The translations under genes were made by a program, and so were the position numbers. A stretch of 42,328 bases of DNA from an uncultured Bacteroidales bacterium (GTDB lineage: Bacteria > Bacteroidota > Bacteroidia > Bacteroidales > UBA11471). The stretch is from NCBI GenBank assembly GCA_947625885.1, contig CANQQA010000022.1, positions 1-42,328 of the forward strand, in the 5' to 3' direction. The notes below the pieces were generated by a model that was not told the origin of the DNA, did no database searches, and saw only the letters and a list, made by a program, of their open reading frames with translations. Positions 9,721-18,083 of this stretch are shown here, piece by piece. Numbering within the stretch: position 1 is the stretch's first letter; the number at the start of each line of letters is the position of its first letter.

Positions 9721-10275
9721 ATGGTATATAAATTTCTGATTCTTTCCGATGAAGTCGATCATTTCGCCCGCGAAATTTCCATCGACTCCGAAGCGACGTT
9801 TCTCGAACTCAACAACGCCATTCTCGATTCGGTAAACTACACGCACGACCAGCTCACCTCGTTTTTCATCTGCGAGGACAACTGGGAAAAGAAAACCGAA
9901 GTTACCCTTATGGATATGGAGACGGGCTACGAGGAGGATTCGTGGATTATGGCGGACACGCGCCTGAGCGAACTGCTCGAAGAGGAAAAACAGCGTATGC
10001 TGTTCGTATTCGACAACATGACCGAGCGGTCGTTCTTCATGGAACTGCGCGAAATCATCACGGGAAAGAATTTGGACAAACCGCTCTGCTCCAAATCTAT
10101 GGGCACGCCTCCGCCCCAAACCATCGACTTCGACGAGTTGGAAAAGAAAAATGCCGTTACCGACGATTTGGGCATCGACGACGACTTCTACGGTGATGCC
10201 GGTTTCGACCCCGACGAACTCGACCCGGAAGGTTTCGACGACCTCGACATGAGCGACGACAAAGACCTCTATTGA
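9721..10275 (+). CDS. pRiA4b ORF-3 / IS1096-passenger-like acidic protein
   Basis: A 184-residue protein. Residues 1 to about 100 resemble the plasmid pRiA4b ORF-3-like fold (KFLILSDEVDHFAREISID, the FFICEDNWEK block). The last 60 residues are an extremely acidic tail rich in Asp and Glu (DDLGIDDDFYGDAGFDPDELD). Despite the family's 'IS1096 passenger' label, nothing mobile is seen. The gene starts 20 bases after lpxA and ends at a strong terminator, so it is the last gene of the lipid A operon. Its function is unknown. In some relatives miaA follows in this operon; here it does not. Confidence 0.7.
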   Translation: MVYKFLILSDEVDHFAREISIDSEATFLELNNAILDSVNYTHDQLTSFFICEDNWEKKTEVTLMDMETGYEEDSWIMADTRLSELLEEEKQRMLFVFDNMTERSFFMELREIITGKNLDKPLCSKSMGTPPPQTIDFDELEKKNAVTDDLGIDDDFYGDAGFDPDELDPEGFDDLDMSDDKDLY

Positions 10276-10293
10276 TTTTTTTACTGCAAGATA

Positions 10294-10329
10294 AACACAA
10301 AGCGCACCCTGTCGGGTGCGCTTTGTGTT
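10294..10329. terminator. Bidirectional terminator, 16-bp stem
   Basis: A perfect stem, 10294-10309 with 10314-10329 (arms AACACAAAGCGCACCC and its complement), loop TGTC. It separates the lipid A operon (+) from recA (-). T-rich stretches lie on both sides. Confidence 0.88.
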
Positions 10330-10344
10330 CGAGCGATATATTTT

Positions 10345-11373
10345 TTATTTCGTCGATTTGAGAGCCGCCATGATGAGGGCTTCCAATTCGTCTGCCAACT
10401 CGGGATTGTCCTGAATACATTTCTTGGTGGCGTCGCGTCCCTGTCCCAGTTTGGTATCGTTGTAGCTGAACCACGAACCGCTCTTTTTGATAATGCCTTT
10501 TTCGACACCGAGATCGACAATTTCGCCGGCACGGGAAATGCCCTCGCCGAACATGATGTCGAATTCCGCACGGCGGAAAGGAGGCGCCACTTTGTTTTTC
10601 ACCACTTTTACACGCGTCTGGTTGCCGATGACCTCTTCGCCGTCTTTGATTTGGCTGATGCGACGAATATCGAGGCGCACGGAGGCATAGAATTTCAGGG
10701 CGTTGCCGCCGGTGGTGGTTTCGGGGTTGCCGAACATGACGCCGAGTTTGTCACGCAGTTGGTTGATGAAGATGCAGGTGGTGTTGGTCTTGCTTATGGT
10801 CGCCGTGAGTTTGCGCAGCGCCTGCGACATGAGGCGCGCCTGCAAGCCCATTTTGGAGTCGCCCATATCGCCTTCGAGTTCGGCTTTCGGCGTGAGAGCG
10901 GCAACGGAGTCGATGACGATAATATCGACTGCCGACGAACGGATAAGCTGCTCGGCTATTTCCAAAGCCTGCTCGCCGCTGTCGGGCTGCGAAATCCAAA
11001 GGTTTTCGACATCGACGCCCAACTTCTCGGCATAGAAGCGGTCGAATGCGTGTTCGGCGTCGATAATGGCGGCGATGCCGCCCGCTTTCTGCGCTTCGGC
11101 AATGGCGTGTATGGCGAGCGTCGTTTTACCGGACGACTCGGGACCGTATATTTCGATGACGCGCCCGCGCGGGTAGCCGCCTACGCCGAGTGCGGCGTTA
11201 AGCCCTATCGAGCCGGTGGGTATGACGGCAATTTCTTCCACTTGGTCGTCGCCCAATTTCATAATGGCACCTTTGCCGTAATTTTTTTCGATTTTATCCA
11301 TAGCGGCGCGCAGGGCGTTGAGTTTCTCCGCCGGTATCGCCGCTTTTGCGGTTTCTTTTTTTTCTTCTTCCAT
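10345..11373 (-). CDS. recA: Recombinase RecA
   Basis: A 342-residue ATP-dependent strand-exchange protein and LexA co-protease for recombination and repair. Visible: Walker [10 protein letters not shown], Walker B region [12 protein letters not shown], the L2-region [17 protein letters not shown], and the C-terminal DNA-binding domain. Length is typical. It lies 22 bases downstream of the carboxynorspermidine dehydrogenase gene on the same strand, so it is probably expressed from that gene's promoter. No LexA-type site was identified. Confidence 0.98.
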   Translation of the reverse strand: MEEEKKETAKAAIPAEKLNALRAAMDKIEKNYGKGAIMKLGDDQVEEIAVIPTGSIGLNAALGVGGYPRGRVIEIYGPESSGKTTLAIHAIAEAQKAGGIAAIIDAEHAFDRFYAEKLGVDVENLWISQPDSGEQALEIAEQLIRSSAVDIIVIDSVAALTPKAELEGDMGDSKMGLQARLMSQALRKLTATISKTNTTCIFINQLRDKLGVMFGNPETTTGGNALKFYASVRLDIRRISQIKDGEEVIGNQTRVKVVKNKVAPPFRRAEFDIMFGEGISRAGEIVDLGVEKGIIKKSGSWFSYNDTKLGQGRDATKKCIQDNPELADELEALIMAALKSTK

Positions 11374-11395
11374 ATCGGGTGTATTTATTGTTTCA

Positions 11396-12589
11396 TTACA
11401 ATTCGAGGTCGCCGTCGAAGATTTCGTGCCACGGCAGACCCTGTTTGTTCAACTGCTCCATGAAGGGGTCGGGGTCAAACTCCTCGACGTTGAACACGCC
11501 GGCTTTGCGCCAGATGCCTTTGAGGAACATCATCGCTCCAATCATGGCAGGTACGCCCGTCGTGTAGCTTACGCCCTGCATGCCGGTCTCCTCGTAGGCG
11601 GCACGGTGCGAACAGTTGTTATAGACGTAGTAAGTACGTTCTTTGCCGTCTTTGACACCCCGAATGCGGCAGCCGATAGAGGTCTCGCCGTCGTAGTTTT
11701 CGCCCAGTTCCTGCGGGTTGGGCAGCACGGCTTTGAGAAATTGCAGCGGCACGATTTGCATGCCGTTATAGTCAATCGGCACGATGCTCGCCATGCCGAT
11801 GTTCTGTATCACGCGCAGATGCGTCAGGTACTCCTGTCCGAAAGTCATCCAGAAACGAGCGCGCTTGATAGTGGGATAGTTTTTCACCAGACTCTCCAAC
11901 TCCTCGTGGTGCAGCAGATAGCTTTCACGGGCGCCGACGCGGGGATAGGTGAGCGGGCGGTGTATTTCGAGCGGCTCCGTTTCTATCCATTTGCCGTTTT
12001 CCCAATAGAGCCCTTTTTGGGTGATTTCGCGGATATTGATTTCGGGGTTGAAGTTGGTGGCGAAAGCCTTGTGGTGGTTTCCGGCGTTGCAGTCCACGAT
12101 GTCGAGATAGTGTATCTCGTCGAAGTGATGCTTGGCGGCATACGCGGTGTACACGCTCGTAACGCCCGGGTCGAAACCGCAGCCGAGAATGGCGGTAAGC
12201 CCCGCCTGCTCGAAACGCTCTTTGTAAGCCCACTGCCAACTATACTCGAAGTGCGCTTCGTCTTTCGGCTCGTAATTCGCCGTATCGAGGTAATTGACGC
12301 CGGTGCGCAGGCAGGCGTCCATGATGGTAAGGTCTTGATAGGGCAGTGCCAGATTCATGACAATGTCGGGGCGGAAACTTTCAAAAAGTGCAACGAGCTG
12401 CTCCACGTCGTCGGCATCGACCTGCGCGGTCTTTATGGTCGGGTTTCCGATAGCTTTCACTATGGCGTCGCACTTGGAGAGGGTGCGGCTGGCTATCATG
12501 ATGTCGGTAAAGACGTCGGCGTTTTGCGCCACTTTGTGGGCAGCTACGGTGGCTACGCCGCCGGCGCCGATGATAAGGACTTTTCCCAT
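11396..12589 (-). CDS. Saccharopine-dehydrogenase family protein, probable carboxynorspermidine dehydrogenase
   Basis: A 397-residue NAD(P)-dependent reductase of the saccharopine dehydrogenase superfamily. The N-terminal Rossmann motif is [18 protein letters not shown]; the core includes [18 protein letters not shown] and the [15 protein letters not shown] block. By family, the likely role is the reductive condensation making carboxynorspermidine or carboxyspermidine from aspartate semialdehyde and a diamine, the alternative polyamine route of Bacteroidota. The partner decarboxylase is not in the window, so the substrate is inferred. It leads a two-gene unit with recA and has an exact -7 box upstream. 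Confidence 0.8.
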   Translation of the reverse strand: MGKVLIIGAGGVATVAAHKVAQNADVFTDIMIASRTLSKCDAIVKAIGNPTIKTAQVDADDVEQLVALFESFRPDIVMNLALPYQDLTIMDACLRTGVNYLDTANYEPKDEAHFEYSWQWAYKERFEQAGLTAILGCGFDPGVTSVYTAYAAKHHFDEIHYLDIVDCNAGNHHKAFATNFNPEINIREITQKGLYWENGKWIETEPLEIHRPLTYPRVGARESYLLHHEELESLVKNYPTIKRARFWMTFGQEYLTHLRVIQNIGMASIVPIDYNGMQIVPLQFLKAVLPNPQELGENYDGETSIGCRIRGVKDGKERTYYVYNNCSHRAAYEETGMQGVSYTTGVPAMIGAMMFLKGIWRKAGVFNVEEFDPDPFMEQLNKQGLPWHEIFDGDLEL

Positions 12590-12627
12590 TTTTCTGTTCT
12601 TCGTTTTTTCGGTTGTCTATGAAAGGA

Positions 12628-12664
12628 CAAAGATAATTTTTTCCGACGAAAATCATTACCTTTG
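12628..12664. promoter_or_regulatory. Divergent -7 boxes between dehydrogenase/recA and mazG
   Basis: An exact TATCTTTG on the minus strand (12628-12635) and an exact TACCTTTG on the plus strand (12657-12664) face away from each other, 21 bp apart. Each promoter's -33 region must therefore overlap the other's -7 box, so the two RNA polymerases would compete. Neither has a perfect TTTG at -33. Confidence 0.65.
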
Positions 12665-12687
12665 CCTACGAAAAATTTATAAAAAAG

Positions 12688-13479
12688 ATGTCTATTCATA
12701 CACGCGAAGAGAAGTGCGCGGCATTCGGGCGCTTTCTCGACATACTCGACGAGCTGCGGGTGAAATGCCCGTGGGACCGCAAACAGACCAACGAATCGCT
12801 CCGCTCCAACACGATAGAGGAAACCTACGAATTGTGCGAAGCGATAATCCAAAACGACAACGCCGCCATCAAAAAAGAGCTGGGCGACGTACTGCTGCAC
12901 GTGGCTTTCTACGCCAAAATCGGTGAGGAAAAGGGGCTTTTCGACATGGCGGACGTGTGCAACGCGCTGTGTGAAAAGCTGATTTACCGACACCCGCACG
13001 TGTTCGGCACGGCGGCTGCCGAGACCGCCGGACAGGTGGAACAGAACTGGGAGGCGCTGAAACTGAAAGAGAAAGGGGGCAACAAAACCGTGCTGGCAGG
13101 TGTTCCCGCCTCGCTGCCCGCCCTCATCAAGGCTTACCGCATACAGGAGAAAGCGCGCAACGCCGGTTTCGACTGGGAGGAGCGCGAACAGGTATGGAAC
13201 AAGGTGAAAGAGGAAATCGCGGAGTTCCAGAACGAAATCGGCGGCATGGACGCCGACAAGGCGGAAATGGAGTGCGGCGACCTCTTTTTCAGTCTGATAA
13301 ATGCGGCGCGGCTTTACAAAATCAATCCCGAAAATGCGTTGGAACGCACCAACCAAAAATTTATCCGCCGCTTCAACTATGTGGAGGAGCAAGCAGGCAA
13401 GCAGGGCAAACCGCTGAACGAAATGACGCTGGGCGAGATGGACGCCCTTTGGAACGAAGCCAAAGCGCAGGGATTATAG
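12688..13479 (+). CDS. mazG: Nucleoside triphosphate pyrophosphohydrolase MazG
   Basis: A 263-residue house-cleaning enzyme that hydrolyses (d)NTPs to monophosphates and pyrophosphate and may lower ppGpp under stress. Two MazG domains are visible. The N-terminal one has LRVKCPWDRKQTNESL, the EETYEL metal-ligand motif and KELGDVLLHV. The C-terminal one has EEIAEF and MECGDLFFSLINAARL. Length matches the two-domain form (about 260). A -7 box ends 23 bases before the ATG. The next gene is convergent. Confidence 0.95.
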   Translation: MSIHTREEKCAAFGRFLDILDELRVKCPWDRKQTNESLRSNTIEETYELCEAIIQNDNAAIKKELGDVLLHVAFYAKIGEEKGLFDMADVCNALCEKLIYRHPHVFGTAAAETAGQVEQNWEALKLKEKGGNKTVLAGVPASLPALIKAYRIQEKARNAGFDWEEREQVWNKVKEEIAEFQNEIGGMDADKAEMECGDLFFSLINAARLYKINPENALERTNQKFIRRFNYVEEQAGKQGKPLNEMTLGEMDALWNEAKAQGL

Positions 13480-13526
13480 CACGAAGGCACAAGCGTTTCC
13501 GACCAATTTTTTTTCAAAAAAAACTG

Positions 13527-14273
13527 CTATTTGGGGCGACGAAATTCGGCGCACGCCACTGCCGTTGCCACCGCGACATTCAGCGACTCCGATGCCGCCC
13601 GCCCCTCCGGATAGTCGGGCAGGAAAAGGCGGCGGGTGATGTACGGCTCCGTATCGGAGGAAATGCCGCGCCCCTCGTTTCCCATGACCAGTACCGCCCG
13701 CTCGGCAAGGGGCTGCGTGTAGATGCTCTCGCCGTCGAGAAATGTTCCGTAAACGGGAACGCGCACCTGCGACAGAAATTCGGGCAACGACATATAATGT
13801 ACGCGCACGCGCGACAGCGCGCCCATCGTGGCTTGCACGGTCTTGGGGTTGTAGAGGTCGGCGCAGGCGGGCGAACAAACGATGTCGTCGATGCCGTACC
13901 AGTCGGCAATGCGCACGATGGTACCCAGATTGCCCGGGTCTTGCACCGTATCGAGTGCGAGGGTGAGCCGCTCCTCCATTGCCGCCACATCGAGGGTATG
14001 ATGCGGTATGCGATAGACCGCCAGCACCTCTTGCGGCGTTGTCAGCAGCGAGGCGCGGGCTATCTCCTCCGGAGCGGCTTCCACGATTTCGGCAGCCCGA
14101 ACATCGCGGTGCGCCTGCAACCACGCAGGCGTGGCGACCAGCAGTTCGCACACGAATGCACCGAGCGTGTCGCCCACGAGCTTGCCGCCTTCGGCAAGGA
14201 AGCAACCGCTTTCGCGCCGCTCCTTTTTCCGTTCGAGCGACCGTATGAATTTTATTTTGTTTTTACCCAGCAT
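13527..14273 (-). CDS. SpoU/TrmH-family RNA 2'-O-methyltransferase
   Basis: A 248-residue SPOUT methyltransferase using S-adenosylmethionine to methylate a ribose 2'-OH in rRNA or tRNA. The three family motifs are clear: NLGTIVRIADWYG (motif 1), VLVMGNEGRGIS (motif 2) and ESLNVAVATAV (motif 3). An N-terminal substrate-binding domain precedes them (KIKFIRSLERKKER). The target base is not predictable from sequence; relatives modify 23S rRNA. It starts one base past the stop of the upstream dehydrogenase gene, implying translational coupling. Confidence 0.9.
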   Translation of the reverse strand: MLGKNKIKFIRSLERKKERRESGCFLAEGGKLVGDTLGAFVCELLVATPAWLQAHRDVRAAEIVEAAPEEIARASLLTTPQEVLAVYRIPHHTLDVAAMEERLTLALDTVQDPGNLGTIVRIADWYGIDDIVCSPACADLYNPKTVQATMGALSRVRVHYMSLPEFLSQVRVPVYGTFLDGESIYTQPLAERAVLVMGNEGRGISSDTEPYITRRLFLPDYPEGRAASESLNVAVATAVACAEFRRPK

Positions 14274-14274
14274 C

Positions 14275-15447
14275 TTATAAAGCGAGTTCGTAAATGCGGC
14301 GACTGCGGGAGCGGTCGAGCGGCAGGTAAGCCCCTACCCGTTCGCCCTTGTTTTCGTGCAGCTTATTCACCAACAGGTCGATGTCGGGCTGCTCTATGCC
14401 CAAGCCCTTGAAATCGACGGGCAGACCGAGAGAGGTGAAAAACTCTTTCAGTTTGCGCACGGCGCGCAGAGCCGCCGTCTTGCGGTCGTCGGATTCGGGA
14501 ATATCCCATACGCGCACGGCAAACTGGTAGAGCTTATCGACATGATGCTCCGCCATGTAGGTGAGCCAAGCCGGAAAGATGACCGCCAGCCCCGCCCCGT
14601 GCGCCACGTTATACACGGCACTGATTTCGTGCTCCATGAAGTGCGACGACCAGTCTTCGTCGCGTCCGACGCCGCACAATCCGTTGTGTGCCAGCGTGCC
14701 GCTCCACATCAGGTTGGCGCGGGCATCGTAGTCGTCCGGCGTCTGCATGGCGATGCGCGCCTGCCCGACAATCGCTTTCAGCAGCCCCTCGCACAGGCGG
14801 TCGGTAACCTCTACGCCCGTCGTGTTGGAGAAATAGCGCTCCATGATGTGCGCCATCATGTCGGCAATGCCGCACGCCGTCTGGAACGGCGGCAGCGTGT
14901 AGGTAAGTTCGGGATTCATCACGGCAAAGACGGGTCGCAGCGCCGTCGGCGCACGCAGGCTTATCTTGTGCAGTCCGTCGAGTTTGGTGATGACGCTATT
15001 GCCAGACCCTTCGCTGCCCGCAGCGGGAATGGTGAGTACGACGCCCACTTTCAACGCTTTTCCCACGACGGCTTTCTGCGCGAAGAAATCCCAAAAGTCG
15101 CCGTCGTACAACACGCCGGCGGCAATGGCTTTGGCGGTGTCGATGACCGAACCGCCGCCTACGGCAAGCAGCATATCCGCCCCTTCGGCGCGGGCAAGGG
15201 CGATGCCTTCATACACTTTGGGGTCGGTAGGGTTGGGCTGTATGCCGCCGAGCGCGACACTCGCCACGCCTGCACGGCGCAGGGAATCTTCGACGCGAGC
15301 CAGCAGCCCGCTTTTCACCGCCGAACCGCCGCCGTAAACGAGCAATACTTTGGACGCGCCGTATTTGCGGCACAACTCGCCGCATCGGGTTTCCGTGTCG
15401 CGTCCGAACACAAATTCGGTAGGAGTGCAAAAAGAAAAGTTGTTCAT
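14275..15447 (-). CDS. Iron-containing alcohol dehydrogenase (butanol dehydrogenase-like)
   Basis: A 390-residue group III alcohol dehydrogenase, reducing aldehydes with NADPH or NADH in mixed-acid fermentation or aldehyde detoxification. Visible: nucleotide-binding GGGSVIDTAKAIAAG, the PAAGSEGSGNSVIT block, and the metal-ligand region with His in HIMERYFS, FMEHEISAVYNVAHGAG. It resembles the YqhD/BdhA subgroup. It leads a two-gene unit with the SpoU methyltransferase and has a well-formed promoter with both boxes. Confidence 0.92.
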   Translation of the reverse strand: MNNFSFCTPTEFVFGRDTETRCGELCRKYGASKVLLVYGGGSAVKSGLLARVEDSLRRAGVASVALGGIQPNPTDPKVYEGIALARAEGADMLLAVGGGSVIDTAKAIAAGVLYDGDFWDFFAQKAVVGKALKVGVVLTIPAAGSEGSGNSVITKLDGLHKISLRAPTALRPVFAVMNPELTYTLPPFQTACGIADMMAHIMERYFSNTTGVEVTDRLCEGLLKAIVGQARIAMQTPDDYDARANLMWSGTLAHNGLCGVGRDEDWSSHFMEHEISAVYNVAHGAGLAVIFPAWLTYMAEHHVDKLYQFAVRVWDIPESDDRKTAALRAVRKLKEFFTSLGLPVDFKGLGIEQPDIDLLVNKLHENKGERVGAYLPLDRSRSRRIYELAL

Positions 15448-15476
15448 GTTTTCAGAGGTTGTCGTTATCGTCGATA

Positions 15477-15506
15477 CAAATATACGGTTATTCGCCCGAC
15501 GACAAA
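15477..15506 (-). promoter_or_regulatory. Promoter of the iron alcohol dehydrogenase gene
   Basis: Minus-strand TTTG (15503-15506), 18-bp spacer, then an exact TATATTTG (15477-15484). Transcription would start near 15470, about 23 bases before the ATG. Confidence 0.8.
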
Positions 15507-15551
15507 AATAATCGAAAAATTTTCGTCCGCTTTCACTTTTTTGCCGGTAAA

Positions 15552-15583
15552 TTTGTTTTTCTCGAAAGAGATGAGTATATTTG
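15552..15583 (+). promoter_or_regulatory. Promoter of the 6S-like RNA
   Basis: TTTG (15552-15555), 20-bp spacer, exact TATATTTG (15576-15583). This is one of the best promoters in the window, yet no gene follows it before the terminator at 15791-15820. Confidence 0.88.
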
Positions 15584-15589
15584 TATTGT

Positions 15590-15820
15590 TGAAACGGTAA
15601 CCCATAAGATTGCGTCGTATTGGATTGGGAAACTCTTCAAATCTTATGAAATACCGAGACAAGCTTTTTTCTCCAATGGCGGGCCACGCCCTCGGGTATG
15701 CTTAGCACGGTGGATTACAACGGGGAGAAAGCACTCAAATCCTGTCATTCGGAGTTTCATCGCATCATACGACGCAATCCCATTATAAAAGATGCCGCCT
15801 TTCGGGTGGCATCTTTTTTT
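15590..15820 (+). ncRNA. ssrS: 6S-like regulatory RNA (possibly the Bacteroidales-1 family)
   Basis: About 230 bases bounded by a strong promoter and a rho-independent terminator, without a credible reading frame. It folds as one long hairpin. The closing stem is a perfect 13 bp, GATTGCGTCGTAT (15608-15620) with 15767-15779. An 8x8 internal loop follows, then GAAACTC (15629-15635) with GAGTTTC (15752-15758). A large bubble (15636-15667 / 15731-15751) comes next, then an apical stem TTTCTCC (15668-15674) with GGAGAAA (15724-15730). A long hairpin with a central bubble mimicking an open promoter is the layout of 6S RNA, which binds the housekeeping RNA polymerase. Structure and boundaries are read from sequence; identity is inferred and not checked against a covariance model. 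Confidence 0.65.
15791..15820 (+). terminator. Terminator of the 6S-like RNA
   Basis: A 10-bp stem with two G-T pairs (15791-15800 with 15804-15813), loop TTC, followed by seven T. Confidence 0.9.
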
Positions 15821-15868
15821 ACATTACACCGCATTGCCGAATGAAAGTAAAAATTTTTAGCGGAAAGT

Positions 15869-15899
15869 TTTGAAAATTTATTTTGTGGAATTATTTTTG
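15869..15899 (+). promoter_or_regulatory. Promoter of the LRR protein gene
   Basis: TTTG (15869-15872), 19-bp spacer, exact TATTTTTG (15892-15899). Transcription would begin near 15906, which rules out the upstream in-frame start at 15870 and supports the ATG at 15930. Confidence 0.88.
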
Positions 15900-15929
15900 C
15901 GGGAAATTCAAATAACCATCAAAATAGTT

Positions 15930-17552
15930 ATGAAAAAGAAGTTTTTACTTTTAGGATTGTCCGCGCTCTTGTGGGGCGTGGGCACAAGGGTGCAAGCCGA
16001 AATTAAAAACGGCGAATGCGGTGCCGAAGGCACCGATGTTTCTTGGACGCTCAACACCGAGACGGGTGTACTCGAAATTTCCGGTACGGGCGCAATGAAA
16101 GATTTTACGAGCTACGATGAGGCTCCTTGGGTCGATTACAGCACTGTCATCACTTCGGTAACGGTAGGCAGCGGGATTACCGCTATCGGCGACTATGCTT
16201 TTTCCGATTGTACGAAACTAACGAATTTACGGATAGAGGACTGTGCGGATACCTTGAATATAAAACAGGAGGTATTTACGAATTGTCCGTTGAATACGGT
16301 GTATTTGGGTCGGGATATCAATGCCATACAAAGAACTGGACGCCTTACCATATTCACCGTGCCGTTCCAAGCGAAAACAAGTCTTGTTTCATTGATCATC
16401 GGCAACCGAGTTACCGCTATTGCCGAGGGAATTTTTAAAGATTGCACGGGTTTGACGTCGGTAACGATACCCGAGAGTGTTACCACTATCAGCGGCGGTG
16501 CATTTGAGGGTTGCACCGGCTTGACGTCGATAACGATAGGCAATAGTGTTACCACTATCGACGGAGGTGCATTTTGGGGTTGCACGGGCTTGACATCGGT
16601 AACGATACCCGAGAGTGTTACCACTATCGGCAGTGAAGCTTTTCACAGTTGCAGCGGCTTGACAGAAATTTGGTTTAATGCCGACTCCTGTATAAGCGGT
16701 GGCTTTAACCACTGTGAGGCATTGACCACGGTGCATATCGGAGAGAATGTAAAGCGGATTCCCGACAATGCTTTTCAGGGTTGCACGGGCTTGACATCGG
16801 TAACGATACCCGAGAGTGTTACCACTATCGGCTTTCAGGCTTTTCACAATTGCACGGGTTTGAAAGAGATAACGATACCAAAGAGTGTTACCACTATTGA
16901 CTACAATGCTTTTCACAATTGCACGGGTTTGACATCGGTAACGATAGGCAATAGTGTTACCACTATCGGCGGAGGTGTTTTTTCCGGTTGCCGCGGTTTG
17001 ACAGAATTTAAGGGAAAATTTGCAACAGACGATCATTGCAGCCTTATCGTAAACGATACCTTGTTTATAGCCTTTGCACCGAAATGCGGAGTGGCTGATT
17101 ATACCATACCTAATACGGTTACGATTATTGACGAGGAGGCTTTTCGCGTTTGCACGGGCTTGACGTCGATAACGATAGGCAAGAATGTTACCTCTATCGG
17201 CAGATATGCTTTTTACTATTGCACGGGCTTGACATCGGTAACAGCTTATAATCCGACACCGGTAAATTTAAACCTTGCTTTTGGAGATGTAGATTGTGCC
17301 AACTGTACGCTCTACGTGCCTGCCGAATCGGTAGAAAAGTATCAAAACACCGAAGGGTGGAAAGAGTTCGGAACGATATTGCCGATAGACGAATCCTCCG
17401 CCATTACGGAGACACAACAAGAACAAGAAGGCATAACCGTGTATAATCTGCAAGGCGTATTGGTGCTCGAAGCCGATGATGCCTCTGCCCTCGGCACGCT
17501 GTCTGCCGGAGCCTACATCGTGAACGGCAAGACGATGATTATCGCCCGATAA
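15930..17552 (+). CDS. BspA-like leucine-rich-repeat secreted protein
   Basis: A 540-residue protein with a signal peptide (first 23 residues, ending RVQA). About eleven LRR_5 (Treponema/BspA type) units follow, of the form SVTIPESVTTIGxxAFxxCTGLT, 23 residues each, with one long insertion near residues 355-385. The C-terminus (YNLQGVLVLEADD...SAGAYIVNGKTM) resembles a type IX-secretion-like sorting domain. Relatives are surface adhesins that bind fibronectin or host cells. At DNA level several 69-bp units are nearly identical, alternating 'IPE' and 'IGN' versions, which suggests recent unit duplication. Host binding is inferred from the family only. Confidence 0.9.
   Translation: MKKKFLLLGLSALLWGVGTRVQAEIKNGECGAEGTDVSWTLNTETGVLEISGTGAMKDFTSYDEAPWVDYSTVITSVTVGSGITAIGDYAFSDCTKLTNLRIEDCADTLNIKQEVFTNCPLNTVYLGRDINAIQRTGRLTIFTVPFQAKTSLVSLIIGNRVTAIAEGIFKDCTGLTSVTIPESVTTISGGAFEGCTGLTSITIGNSVTTIDGGAFWGCTGLTSVTIPESVTTIGSEAFHSCSGLTEIWFNADSCISGGFNHCEALTTVHIGENVKRIPDNAFQGCTGLTSVTIPESVTTIGFQAFHNCTGLKEITIPKSVTTIDYNAFHNCTGLTSVTIGNSVTTIGGGVFSGCRGLTEFKGKFATDDHCSLIVNDTLFIAFAPKCGVADYTIPNTVTIIDEEAFRVCTGLTSITIGKNVTSIGRYAFYYCTGLTSVTAYNPTPVNLNLAFGDVDCANCTLYVPAESVEKYQNTEGWKEFGTILPIDESSAITETQQEQEGITVYNLQGVLVLEADDASALGTLSAGAYIVNGKTMIIAR
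16444..17000 (+). repeat. 69-bp direct repeats within the LRR gene
   Basis: Successive 69-bp units share long identical runs: ACGATACCCGAGAGTGTTAC recurs near 16462, 16600 and 16802, and ACGATAGGCAATAGTGTTAC near 16531 and 16939. Identity at silent positions points to recent internal duplication or gene conversion rather than protein-level selection alone. Confidence 0.8.
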
Positions 17553-17603
17553 CGCAAGAGAATAGAATGAAAAGAGAATTTCCTGAATAAATAATCCGGA
17601 CGC

Positions 17604-17641
17604 GCCGTCCCTGCCGTGTGAATGGCGGGGACGGCTTTTTT
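17604..17641 (+). terminator. Terminator after the LRR gene
   Basis: A 12-bp stem with one T-G pair, 17604-17615 with 17624-17635, 8-base loop, followed by a run of six T. Confidence 0.9.
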
Positions 17642-17731
17642 ATTTCATCGGAAAAGCGCGGGCAGCCGGTGTCGTGTTTACGCCGGTCAAGCGAAACGTT
17701 TTTATTTTTTGAAGAAAAAAACGGGATAAGA

Positions 17732-17763
17732 TTTGCACAAATAAAATAACCGCCGTATATTTG
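17732..17763 (+). promoter_or_regulatory. Promoter of the tRNA-Gly/Leu operon
   Basis: TTTG (17732-17735), 20-bp spacer, exact TATATTTG (17756-17763), placed 11 bases before the first tRNA. All five tRNA genes lie downstream with short spacers and one terminator. Confidence 0.9.
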
Positions 17764-17774
17764 CAACCGCAAAT

Positions 17775-17847
17775 GCGAAAATAGCTCAGTTGGTAGAGCA
17801 TAACCTTGCCAAGGTTAGGGTCGCGGGTTCGAGTCCCGTTTTTCGCT
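17775..17847 (+). tRNA. tRNA-Gly (GCC), first copy
   Basis: A 73-base cloverleaf: acceptor GCGAAAA/TTTTCGC, anticodon loop TTGCCAA giving GCC, T-arm GGTTCGAGTCC, discriminator T. CCA is not encoded. Identical in sequence to the third gene of the operon. Confidence 0.95.
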
Positions 17848-17878
17848 CTCGATAAAGGACTTTGTGCCACAGCGGCTT

Positions 17879-17951
17879 GCGAAAATAGCTCAGGTGGTAG
17901 AGCATAACTTTCCCAAAGTTAGGGTCGCGGGTTCGAGTCCCGTTTTTCGCT
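17879..17951 (+). tRNA. tRNA-Gly (CCC)
   Basis: Same acceptor and T-arm as its neighbours but anticodon loop TTCCCAA, giving CCC, with a compensated stem (TAACT/AGTTA) and one D-loop difference. It reads GGG codons. The near-identity to both flanking genes suggests it arose by local duplication and anticodon change. Confidence 0.93.
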
Positions 17952-17983
17952 CTCGATAGAGAAACTCTTTGACATAGTGAAAT

Positions 17984-18056
17984 GCGAAAATAGCTCAGTT
18001 GGTAGAGCATAACCTTGCCAAGGTTAGGGTCGCGGGTTCGAGTCCCGTTTTTCGCT
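17984..18056 (+). tRNA. tRNA-Gly (GCC), second copy
   Basis: Identical to the copy at 17775-17847. The next three bases happen to read CCA. Confidence 0.95.
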
Positions 18057-18083
18057 CCAATCGCCCTCGCGAAGTGAAATCGA

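Noticed and set aside
9721-10275. Insertion-sequence gene (family label 'IS1096 passenger')
   Set aside because: No transposase, inverted repeats or target duplication; it sits in a tight housekeeping operon with normal codon use.
13500-13526. Terminator between mazG and the SpoU methyltransferase gene
   Set aside because: Only a T8/A8 palindrome is present; without a G/C stem it is too weak to call.
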